From Chionis minor (lineage: Eukaryota > Chordata > Aves > Charadriiformes > Chionididae): a stretch of 64,000 nt of DNA. Positions within the stretch are counted from its first letter, which is position 1. Each line of letters begins with the position of its first letter. The position numbers were made by a program, and so were the translations under genes. The DNA is taken from the NCBI GenBank assembly GCA_013398295.1, contig VZSF01001145.1, positions 1,142,146 to 1,206,145 of the forward strand, read 5' to 3'. Under the pieces are notes generated by a model. The model made no database searches and had not been told where the DNA came from. It worked only from the letters and a program-made list of their open reading frames with translations. Shown here in pieces: positions 19,023 to 30,300 of the stretch.

Positions 19023-22000
19023 TCCTGAGAGCTTTCAAAAATATCACAGATTAGTAAGCGCTTAAACAGACACAAATGCCAATAACACGCTAACATTGAC
19101 CCTGGGTCCCAAATCATTAGCAGAGGGTCCCAAACTCCAGACTTTATATAAACATGAAGGGGTAAACATCTCTGATGTTGCTTTGGAGGATGCAACTCCG
19201 TTATCGTGGTCTTGATTTCACATTGGCCTTCCCAGGTATCCTCTTCCACCTTGAGCATGACAGCATGGAACACGGAAGAAGCTCACATGTGAAGGAATTG
19301 CATATGGACATTCAAATTTGAAGGCTAAGGGCAATACAGGCACAAAAGGTGTCTTACCAAGGGGCTTGAGACCTCTGCATGAGCTGTTTGGCCCAGGAAC
19401 CTCACGGCGTGTGCAGGTGTTGCTGCTGATGGCAAGCCCAGGTGCTGTCTGAGAGGAACCCATGTGAGCCAAGTGCATCCTACGTGATCTCTTGATCTGG
19501 ACTTGCATGAAGTTACAGCACCAAAACTTCAATTGACGTCTAAGAAGTGGGCAAAAGAGCCCCATCTTGCAAGCTGCTGAGAAGTCTCACATTTCGGTGG
19601 TCGCACACATTTGACCAGACAGCGATGAAACTGGTCTCCTGGTGTTGCAGTAATATGGGGAGTGCAAAGCAAGAGAGGGAGCATTACTGGGGGGAAGCTG
19701 AGCAAGGCAGAGTAATTTATGTATTTATTTATTTATTTTTTTAAGCGCAAGAGATGGATTTGAGAAAGGCTGAAGATGGTGTAGGAAAGAACCGAGCTGA
19801 TGCAAACCGCCCCACCCCTCCCCAGCTTCTCCTGTCCTGCTCTGGAGACACAGACTTCATTTGCACATGAAGCCAAACGAATGTACGGATACAGACTCCA
19901 GAGTTTTGATTAACCCTCTGAGGAGAACCTGTACATACACCATGGTACTTCAATGTGTTATTTACCATTGACATATCACTGACATGGAGGAGTGAAGAGA
20001 AATAGAAATCATCATTTCTGCTGACTACAAAAGGGAAGGGTTTGCCACTGTGGCTCAGAAATAGCATCAACGGAGACAGATATAATACAGTTCCAAAAGA
20101 AACATTTTGAGGGGAAAAAGCTCATCTGTGAGCGAGAGGTATCATAGTCAATACCTTTCTCCTACAGCACAGTATTATCAATAACTGTAGTTCAAGCCTG
20201 TGGAGCTTGAATTCATAATGCAGATGGTTTGGAAACGCCTAGCACTTAGCTTTGGGGAAAACAATTTTTTATTTCAACTATTCATTAGGTTAGTGCTCAG
20301 AACATTGCTGTGAACAGTTTCATTGTTAATTCTAAGAAATCCTACTTCATTTTAAAGGTTTCTTTCAAATCTCCCCTCCCTCCCACACACAGAGATTTTC
20401 AGTTTTCCCCACAGCTCTCAAAAAAAAAAAAAAAAAAGTACAATGTACCACTTCTTTCACATTCCCCCCCACTAAGATTCTGGTTTTACTTCAAACTTTC
20501 ACATCTTCAGCAGAGAAATAGCAAGGACCTGAGCCTGTCAATGCATGAAAAGGTCTGTGACATGAGGGTCTCTGTTTTTTGCCTGGCGTTGTTGAGTATC
20601 AACCCTACAGCAAAGCCCAGCTGTGAGACAAGTGGTACTGAGCACATTGTGCAAGGTAGGATCCTGCAGGTGTTCAGGACTTGTGGAAATGTCAGTCACT
20701 TGTAGAAAAGGAGATTTATGCCTGTGCCCCAGGTCTTACGCCCTGGAGCAGGAGCGGTTGCCAGCACACTCCTAGGAGCAAAGCTGGGCAGGCAGTTTGC
20801 TATAACTCTCTGAAATCAAACCAGAATTTTCTTAAAGTTCTATAGGAATCAATGCCTAAACCTTTGCTCTGCCAGAAATAACTGGCTGAAATAGCACTTC
20901 CTTGCTTTCAACTGTAAATTAAGCTCTCTGAAACAAAGGACAGGAGCTTATTTGGAGATGAGGAAACTGTCGCTCTTTTTCCAAAGCTTTCCCCCAGAAA
21001 GATCTATGGCATTGTACCTATTTATTGTTTCCTATTTATTCATTTTTTGTGACCCATTTTTGTGATACCTGCATTCATCACCAGTTTAAGGGTATAATCA
21101 AGAACTGTTGCAGCTGGTCTGGGTTAAAAAGCTACTGTGCCTACCTGCTCACCACCTCACTCGGAAAACATAAGCAGGATAGGAAATGGGTACAGCTGGA
21201 ACGACACCGCCAGATCTGACGGGGCTGTAACCTCCTCCCTTGGTCATTTCCACCAGTGGATGTGAAGAGGAGCCAGAAGCTATAACATGTTAAAATTAAA
21301 ACACTGCAGCTGGAAGAGCTCATCTGGTACCACGTTCCTGGCAAGTTGTAAATCACAGGAGAAGCTTGTGGAAAGGCTGGAAAGAGAATCCAAATCTTCC
21401 AGTGCTCACCCTGGTGCTTTCATCTTGGTGTTCTGGCTGTTGCTTGCAGCCATTAAGAATAGTATCAGCTTCCGCGCCACTGGATAGCAATGCTGGCCAA
21501 GAGCTCCATGCTGAAACAACCACCTTCATTTAATTAAACAGTAATAGTCCTCTAACTAGCTCAAACAACAGTTTTGCACCATAACATGATTCCACAGATA
21601 CATGGTAAATTTGAGATGCAGCTCAAGGCACTGCATTCAGGTAATTTACACCGATTTCAGCTGAATGCCCCTCAATCTTTATAGAAATATGCTTGGGCAA
21701 GTTAGCAGGTTAGATATGAGGAGGGTACATCTCACAGGCCAACTGTGGGGTTAACTTGCCAGGTGTTGTGCTCCCAGTGTGCCTCGCTGAAACCACAGCC
21801 TGAGTTCGGGGCACGCAAGGCGCCTTTAGTGGTTCTCCCTTTCGTTGCAAGATTTCAGATGAGACCCTTCCACTGCGAAAACAACTTTTTGCTCACTTCA
21901 CAGGAGGCAGAAAGACATGTCCTGTTTCAGTTGCGGCCTTTTTCAGACAGGCCTCACGCAAGGATCTCACTACAAATTTTTCACATACTGCAGCCAGTCA

Positions 22001-23744
22001 TGAAACCAAAGGATAAAAAGTCATACAAAGGAAAACAAACTATAAAAACCTGTCAGTATTCTGCAGAACAGCACATTCATGCCGCTTTTCATAGTACACT
22101 GAACATCACAGCTGCTTTCAGAGGGGAGCATCTAGGATCTATTATTACGTGTCCACTGAACACACAACTCCAATGCTTTCAGGCAGTTCTTGTTATTCCC
22201 GCAGCAGCAGAAGGTCGACCTTGCCTCCCTCTGAAGTCAGCTACCCTTACCCACAGATTAAGCCGACCTCTTTGCCTGCGAATGAGAATAGCAGACGCAG
22301 GGACGCAAGGATGTCCCAGGGATGGTAACCTTCAGGAGAAAGGAGGAGAAACTGGCAGCAACAGTCTGCCTCAGGGACACGTCATGGGCAGGATAAATAT
22401 GCCAGAGTCCCCTTTGGCACCATTTGTAGATGAAAAAAAGAGGCCTCAGAAGAATTCAGTACTTGACCCAGGTGATCTGGTGAACCATGGAGAGGGCCAA
22501 AATTGAAACGCAGGAACCTTAAGCCCAGCTTTAAACAGCAGTTTTAGCCTTGTTTCTGCGCTCAGCTTGCCTTTTTCATATCCAGCAGCTTTTCTGCAAA
22601 GCCAAGCAACACACAGGTTTACTGAAAGAGGAGAAAGATCAAATTTAGTCCTGTTGGGCCTTCACAGAGGAACCCACATACCTGCATAACCCACCACTGA
22701 ACTTCAAGGGGTCTCTGGTCAGATCTGCAAGCCTGTCTCCTCAGATGTGACAGAAAGATCTGTGACTTAATTTGTTCTCAAATCAGAATTGTAATGCTCT
22801 GATAGTTTAAATGGGAGGAACAGATAAGCAGAATTAGCTTTCATTACAGACAGCGTGGATTCCTTTGCAACTAAGAAGTGAAAAAAAGACGCACTTACAG
22901 TAAAGGGTAAATAAAGTCATCAGTCTCTGTGCCTAGTATTTTAAATGTCTAGCATGTACATAACTACTGGTACATAAAGCATGTAGAACTACTGGTACAA
23001 ACGTGAAAGGCTTGAAACAAGGCAATCAGGAAACACATAAACAATAAATTATTTATGACCTTAGAAAATTGGATATCACTTACCTAAATTAGAGCTATAA
23101 GTCACTTCTGTTAGGTGAAAATCTGCCACGTCTCATTTGCAGCATTTACATCACAGATTAATTGTTGTTTAATCAAAGTGTGGCAAGAACACTTCTTTTG
23201 GGATCTTATCTTTCATGTTTGATACGAAGAAACTTTGTTTAGAGCTATTCAACATAGTTTGTGCAACCACTTTCCAGTGGATGGGTGAGGAGAGTATGAA
23301 GTTCAAGTACAGATTTGGGAATGATCACTGAAAAAACCAAAAACATCTCCCTGTTGTGCCAACTCATGCTTTTACCATATTTTCAGAGCTGTTAATCTCC
23401 TTCTCCTGACTTCCAAAAGTGCAACTCTTATTTCAAAAGCAAGTAAATTGGTGCTTACTTCCCTTCAATTAGTCTGTTCCTTGTGTACAAGCAGAGTACT
23501 ACACCGTGACCTTTCCGTCTGGTGGAAGTCTAATTGTTTTCCTAGACTGACTTTTGAAGGAAAGGAGGCATACGTGACCATACTGGAGCAAGGGTTCTGT
23601 ACTAACAATTGTGAAAGACACTGGCCATATTTGCACAGCCCTATTTGTCAGAGTGGCAGAAATATCACAGAGATCTCACAGTGCCCCAAGGTTTGCTAAA
23701 TCAGGCGTCCTGGGAGACGAGAAAGTCATTATTTGTCTTACATG
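19023..23744. other. Intergenic stretch
   Basis: No supported gene. It contains an ATTT-rich tract near 19718-19741, an A run at about 20419-20437 and a MIR-like relic near 22440-22512. The longest frame (21745-22506 plus) lacks an ATG near its start and has no domain. Confidence 0.45.
22440..22512 (+). mobile_element. Possible MIR-type SINE relic
   Basis: The stretch GACCCAGGTGATCTGGTGAA, followed by GGGCCAAAATTGAAACGCAGG, resembles the conserved core and 3' part of MIR SINEs. It is short and diverged, judged by eye only. Confidence 0.3.
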
Positions 23745-24479
23745 TGTGATGGTGTCCCCCACCCTCCCCCCACCAGGTGCCAACCTGACCTTTGTCTCCC
23801 ATAACCCTGCCCAAGCAGCAACCACCCCTGGTGGTCATAATGGGTCCATCTAGTCATGATGGCTCCATCTGGTTCAAAACTGGTTTCGGGGAGACAGATA
23901 ACAACGCAATAGCCAAGGGCTAACTTGGGCTAACTTGAGCAATGCTGGTACTGTGGTCAATATGCAAATATGACTATAGGTCAATCATCTTACCCCCCAA
24001 AATAGCAAACAGTCCAAGAGCCATTTGAGCCCTCCTGCACGGCAGCAAGCTGCACACCAGGATCTCCCCTTGAGTAGGGGACACCTCTCAAGGTTACTTC
24101 TCGAGATTCCTTGCCACAACAGATCCTTGGTAAGTGACTAATAGCATGCTAAGCTTTGAAATCTTAGCCAAGTGATATAAAGGATTGACTGTGCATAAAT
24201 AATCCTTTAGACATAAACCATTGATGAAGTCTGGGACTAGGATTGGATCCAGCCACACCTAGACTCCTCTCTGAGAGGGGTTTAGAAAGCAAGGGGGTCC
24301 ATTCTAAACCTCGTGACTCAATGGGAGAGTGTCCCTGACAGCTCTGACCCTGTCCTCCATGCAGTAAATAACCAAGTGCACCTTGCCATCAAATCTTGTT
24401 AAAACACTGTGGCATTTACAATCAAACTTTGTTAAATCCCTGTTTTACATCAATAAATGTATCACTGCTTCTCTCTACA
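23745..24479 (+). repeat. Solo LTR of an unrelated endogenous retrovirus
   Basis: A block of about 735 bp begins TGTGATGGTGTCCCC and ends CTCTCTACA, in the TG...CA form of an LTR. It has TATAAA at 24176-24181 and AATAAA at 24452-24457, about 28 bases from the end. The order TATA, then AATAAA, then CA fits a plus-oriented LTR. No internal retroviral genes flank it. I found no perfect target-site duplication, so the ends may be off by a few bases. It does not resemble the LTRs of the 2.4-12 kb provirus. Confidence 0.55.
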
Positions 24480-24664
24480 GGTGAAGTGCATCGCTCCATC
24501 TGCGATAACATGGGAGACAAGCTGCAGTGTTGCCCACGTTGCTCTCACAGCACAGAGTATATACAGGAGAAAGCGCTTGAAAACCTCCCCAGTTACACTG
24601 TAGGACTACAAGCAGCCTGCAGTTGGCAGCTTATAATAGCTCACAACTGTCATCAACAGCGTAA
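24480..24664. other. Short spacer between two solo LTRs
   Basis: About 185 bases lie between the unrelated solo LTR and the provirus-family LTR. A 90-codon open frame covers 24396-24668 but has no recognised domain and begins inside the LTR. Confidence 0.3.
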
Positions 24665-25075
24665 GTAAATTATGATCGAATCCACTCTCTTCCCAAGCAA
24701 ATAATGAGAAAAGCAGTTAATGTGTGACTTGAGACTCCCTCATTAGACGAGCAGGGGCTAAGGAAAACTGGTGAAAGAATCCTTGAAGGACACAGAAAGG
24801 CATGTAACTCCCGAGTGAGAAAAAAGAGCTACTGAAGAGAGCAGAGGCTTTATCAGCCTGAGACCAAGACCAGGGGAGATTAGAAAAGAGTATCAGAAAG
24901 AGAACCCTACATACACTCTGAACTTAAAGCTGAATCCCCATGGACTTCTGACTTCGGATTCTGCAGACTCCCCCAAAGCTTGTCTGTTAGAGGATGGACT
25001 AAGCTACTTGACAGCTTAGGTGCTAACTACTCAGATTTATGACTTTTATCAGCAGCAGGAAACATCTAAATCCAA
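24665..25075 (+). repeat. Solo LTR related to the provirus LTRs
   Basis: This aligns by eye to 11515-11998 in the same orientation. Shared text includes AATGAGAA, GTGTGACTTGAGACTCC, the AGGCTTTATCAGCCTGAGA block, CTTAAAGCTGAATCCCCA(T)GGAC, CTGTTAGAGGATGGACT and a closing CTACTCAGATTTATGACTTT. The stretch that carries AATAAA in the proviral 3' LTR is deleted here. No gag, pol or env sequence adjoins it, so it is a solo LTR or the remnant of a second insertion. Confidence 0.65.
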
Positions 25076-26195
25076 GATTGAAGTCAACCACAAAACACAA
25101 ATCCTTAAAAAAATACAGCAGACTACATAATTTTAAGGACTTTTCAATCTTCTTACACCCACAAAACTAAAACTAAGACAAATCAGACAGAATTTAAGGC
25201 TTGAGGGCCCTGGGCTCTACTCCATCCCACACCACAACAACCCACAACAGAAAATTTCAGTTGGGCAGATTTACCAAAAGCAGCAGCTCAGCACAGGTGC
25301 CTCCACAAACAGACTAACCCAGTGGAAAGCATAGTCTAAATGGTGGAAAACAACACCATGATGGTTTTCAGATCCCACATCAAGGCTCAGAAAAAGCTTT
25401 CTTGCAACCTGAAGGCATTAAGAGAGATACTAAATGTTGTCTGAGTTTGCTCTTAAATGATCACTTTTTGGAGCTTAACTGTATTTACTCAATCCAGTGG
25501 CTTTCAGCAAGCCATCACACAGGCTTCAAATCCTCTACACAACCCCAACCCCAGTGCAGGCATACAATGCAACCTCCCTCTTCGGAAGCCTCCCGTGCCC
25601 CAGGACCTGTAGAGGATGAAGCATTTCCAGCGTTCATGCTCATGGAAGGTCTCAACTGAGAGTCCTGGGAGCAAGACAAGAGCTTGAACACCATCGTCTT
25701 GAGTTTCTCAGTTAATTCCACATATGCAGGGCATCCGTGCTCATGCCACAATAACGTAAATCCATACTGCCAATTAAGGGCTGGTGACATGACATTTAAA
25801 ATGGAAATACAAAGCTGTGACTGATTTTTCAGGGTATTGTTTGGATCACAAATCTAGCTTCACTCTAACATTTCTTCTGTACGCATTACTTTAGGTGAAT
25901 GAAGCAGAAAATGCCCTCATGGTAGCAATTAATTTTGCATATTATTCCATTTCTGTGTTTCTTAAACTAAAAATGAGGATTACAATGAGAAAAATCTACT
26001 AGACAATGTATATCTGACAAACAGTTGCATGTTTAATAGACTCATTTTCCACTCACAACTGGGTGACAAAAAACCCAAACCAAACAACAAAAAGACCCAA
26101 CAGCAGAAAAGATCTGAAATCAACAGCCTTTCACATTCTCCTTTTAAATTTGTCAGAGAAGTGGTTACAGACATGGCCGGGAACACTGTATTGCC
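25076..26195. other. Intergenic stretch
   Basis: Nothing recognised. It lies beyond the 3' end of the minus-strand zinc-finger gene. Confidence 0.4.
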
Positions 26196-26407
26196 TTTAT
26201 TTATCTTACAAACTTACATACTTTCCTAGAAGAACAATAGAAACCTCAGTAGTAGGCACCATTAACATTAGAAAGAAGCTATACATTTTGGTGAAATTCC
26301 AAGAGCATTCTGTGAGTTACTGACCCTTACTTGCAGTATATTCCAGAAGAGATTACAGACTTTCAAACTTGCATCACTGCAATGGCTACTGTATGTGTAA
26401 GTTTATT
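26196..26407 (-). terminator. Candidate poly(A) signals of ZMAT1-like gene
   Basis: Minus-strand AATAAA occurs at 26407-26402 (about 180 nt past the stop codon) and at 26201-26196 (about 385 nt past it). Either could end the transcript. Which one is used cannot be seen from sequence. Confidence 0.35.
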
Positions 26408-26583
26408 AAAAAATGCCTATCTACTGCCCAAAAATTTCAGAAGACAGGTTTTTTCTCACTTCCAGATTGGAACAAGAACTTTGCTTAAAAAAACCAAAAA
26501 GTCCCAACAGTAATAGTATAGTACAAAATGGTTAAGCGAGCATACAAACAGAATCAACTTCTTAAAGCTAAGCAAAACCTTTA

Positions 26584-27379
26584 TCAATATCCCAAGACAG
26601 ATTCATCCCAAAGCAGTTCCTCTTCTCTTTTGACATCTGTCTGTGGCTTCTTTTTATCCTTTTTACGCATTTTGTTCTCTTTCTCAGTGAGATTTTCTTT
26701 ACGTCTTTTGTCTTTATAAGGTCTTGGTTTATTTTCATTTACAAAGTCTATCTCAAATTTAGTTCTCTTTTGCATCTCATTTTCTTTTCCAAAATCTACA
26801 TCTTCACTATTTTTCTTTCTTTTCTGCTTTGTGGCTCCTTTCTCGCATTTCAACTCTTCACTGATGTATTTTTCCACCTCAAAATGTTTTATCTGAAATT
26901 TCTGTTCTTTTCTGTAGGAGCTGGTAGAAGTTTCAATAAGCACAGGTTTGTAGCAGTCTTTATATTCTGCAACTGGTAGACTAAAGCTCTTATCTCTGAT
27001 AGTGGCCACCTCAGATACTTGCTCTTCTTTACAGTACCCCTCGTTATAGCAATAATTAGTTGTCTTTCCTAGTGCTTGCTCAGAAGCTGATGGCCAGCTT
27101 GGTGATCTATTTTCCCCAGTATTTGTAGGTGACTGGGTTTCTGAGGAAAGGCTGGAATGCTGGCCTTGTTCACACTTAAACTTTGAAGATACAACCTCAA
27201 CGAGGTCACTTTCTCCTTCATTGTTTTTATCTTGAAACTCTTCCTCTTCCGCTTTTCCTAAATACTTTCTTGGTTCTAGACCTCTAGCTTTCTGAACTTC
27301 AGTGTAATGCGTTAATTCATCTTGATGGGAGTCATGTGTTTTCTTTGATTTCTTCATGAGATTGACAAGCATTGCTTCT
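26584..27379 (-). CDS. ZMAT1: ZMAT1-like exon 7, KRCC1-like lysine-rich region and stop
   Basis: Acceptor TTTATGCAG; the single large exon runs to TGA at 26584-26586. It contains the [14 protein letters not shown] and VQKARGLEP blocks typical of ZMAT1 and KRCC1, then lysine/glutamate-rich sequence. An internal Met at residue 286 would give a 257-aa product, close to the length of mammalian KRCC1. Confidence 0.93.
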
Positions 27380-30300
27380 CTGCATAAATTGGACAGAAAG
27401 TCTTAGTTATTAATACTGACCAATTTGTTTAGGATCTGCTGAATTAAAGAAAAAAGAAGTCTTATTTCCAGAGGTAGAAAAAGAACATGTTCCAAGTCTG
27501 TTGTTCTGTGACCGTTACACGTGACCATTATCTGTACAGCTGAAGTTACAGGGAGCAAATTCTACTCTTTGTAAAAACTGAAAATCTGGAATAACTTCAT
27601 GAAGATCAAATGAGTTTCTTGTGACCTAAGTGCTGCAAGAATATGATGTCTTTAAAATGACGCATACATTTTTAAAATTACTTTTTAAAAAGAAAATTTG
27701 AGATTCTCTTTCATTAACTTATCTCCAATTCGCTGCAGATAAGAAGCAACTACATTATATACTGTCTGTCAAGTAGCAAAGTTACTCATCTCTTTATGAG
27801 ATTTATTCTACTGAATAGTTACAGTACAGTAATTTCAGGCAAACTGTGCGACTCCACAGCAAAACCAAAACAGAACAGAAACAACCAACATGGATTGCTA
27901 AAAACCCCAAACAAGATAAACGTGCTCGCAAGGCAAAACTACCTATTAGTTTATATTCTACTCTCCCTTTCCTCAGGCTGGAAGATAAAGTGCTTAGATG
28001 ACAAAGACATCCCCTATGGAAAGGGCAGCTCTGAAGAGCTATCCCTTAAACATATCTTATTCTGCCTTAATTCACCAGCTTTATACATTCATTTTGTTAA
28101 ACTATAGATAGGACTGTAGCAGTTCCCCAACTCTGTTGACTAAACAAACATTTAAAATCATATCAGTTCTACATCAGTCTCTTGTGGTTAATTATTCCGC
28201 CTTCAACTTAAAATATGTCTTAACAAAATGCTTAACATGTAAGCAATTTTGATATTTAGCCTACTTGCACAGCAACCTCTAAAAAGTACATCTTAAATCA
28301 CCACAATACCCACTAACACAGTCTACAAGCCCTCTCGTGGGTGAAAGGGAAAGTACAAGAGCTATCATCTATCCCATAAATCATCTTATGCCAAATGTAA
28401 GATGCACATTGATGAATCCTGAAAGCAACACAATTGATGGAGACTTGGCACCTTTCGGGATTAAGGTCTTCTTCGCCCTCAGTTGGAATCTTTAAGTTCA
28501 GACCACTTCCTTCTAGACTGAGCACTGAAGATGCTGTACCAAAAGAGGTACTGCTATCCCCAGACAGCAAAATAAGTGGGAAACTGTACAGGTTTCAGGA
28601 CCTTTCCCCGGTAGGTTGTCAATGAAGATGCAACCGTGGGAACTCTAAGACTGAATTTCAGTCACAAGTATGATGTTTAAATGGACAGCGCCCCTTTAAA
28701 CCGGTAAACCAAACACCACAAAAAACCCCAAATAAAACCAAAAAACCCAGGACCAGGACAAATTCACTTAACAGCAGACAACAGGGCTAATGAAAAAGTG
28801 TGAGAGTACAGACTACAGAGGAATAGTAACAAAAGACTTATTGACTTACTTAATCCGGTGCTTATTTCCTTGTATGTGGGACTGGTATGTTTCTATAGAT
28901 GTAAGTGTGATGTTACATATGAGGCACATATAATAACCAACCCCAATAGCTGAAAAGAAGGAACGTGTAGGTTAGAGAAACTACAAATGAAAGGCAAAAC
29001 TCAAAGTACATCACCATCCCATCCCATGCAAAAGTCCTAACGTAATGCTCCCGTAAACAATGTTTATAGACAGATATAAAGTCTCTGCTGCAATTTTACA
29101 CTAGAACAATATTCATGAAGGGAGCTGGTGAGCTGGACAGTTGCAGTGTAACCATGGCTTAAACATTAACAAAGAGTATTTCTGATGACTGAAGTGATCC
29201 AAGATAATTCCAGTAAATTGTTGTCAAGTGCTAATGAGAACGAACTGTACTGAAAAATTAAATACTACTGTAAATACCTGACCCAAAGTAAGCACCAAGA
29301 AATACCAATTCACCTGCTCAAATGTTCATGCAGTGTTGGTTCAGCCCTGGGAAGATGCTGAGGGAACTGTGAATACAGTATTTTATGAATATGGTACACA
29401 GAGTCTCAGGGAACTATAAGGTAAGGTCAGATGAGGAAAGCCGGTGCGTTTTCTAGGTTGTCATTTTCTACTTTCTTACAACCTATGTCATCCATAGACC
29501 TAAATATTCTGAAACCAGTGAGTAACCCTTTTCCCCATGCAAACCCAAGAGCTTCATCTGTTCACAAAATACAGCATTAATTCCAATGGGCTACTGTTTT
29601 GCATCAAAACATACTATTTTGTTCAAATAATAGCCTGACTTAATGAAAGGTGTTTTACACTAACAATGACTTTTGACTATCAGGTAGGACTTCGGATTTC
29701 TTACTAAAGAAAAAATTGACAGTTCTGTTGCACAGGACCAGATGACGCCCCCTCAAAATTAACAAAAGTTGCACAGCAACAGGGCCTTGGCTTTGGACTT
29801 GGTGCTTGAGCTGGCAATAGTCTTGATGGGAGGCTAGGGAACAATGACTGTTTAGGAAACAAATTTCCTTATGTGGGAAGATTGCAATAACTACTGCAAC
29901 CAGTTTCATGAACAAAAGATTAAGGCAATACATGACATCAGTTTTCAATTATTTAAAAGAGTGCAACAAAAAGGAAACATGTTTCAATTCTTGTGTCTGC
30001 TTCTTGTTCTGTTCACAGTGAAGAAATACCTTGTGGTCAGAGAGAGCTGAGAGGTTCAATGTCAGTAGAAGGTTTTAAGATCAAGAAGGTAAAGATCAAG
30101 AAGTTCTGGGAGATGTTCCTTATGAAGGCTGTGGAGCGCAGAAGGTTTTTAAGAACAAGATGAATGAACATCTTAAGAATGACATCGGTACAACTGATCT
30201 TGGCCTTGGATTTAGGGGACTGGGCTATTTTCTATGATCCTTTGAATCTGACTACAGAACTCAGTGAGGACTGGATTTGGGTCTCCCAGTCAGTAAGAAA

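Noticed and set aside
21745..22506. 253-codon open frame, plus strand
   Set aside because: It begins at GTG, has no recognised domain, no splice or family support, and overlaps a MIR-like relic.
24396..24668. 90-codon frame between and within two LTRs
   Set aside because: It starts inside an LTR and has no recognisable domain.
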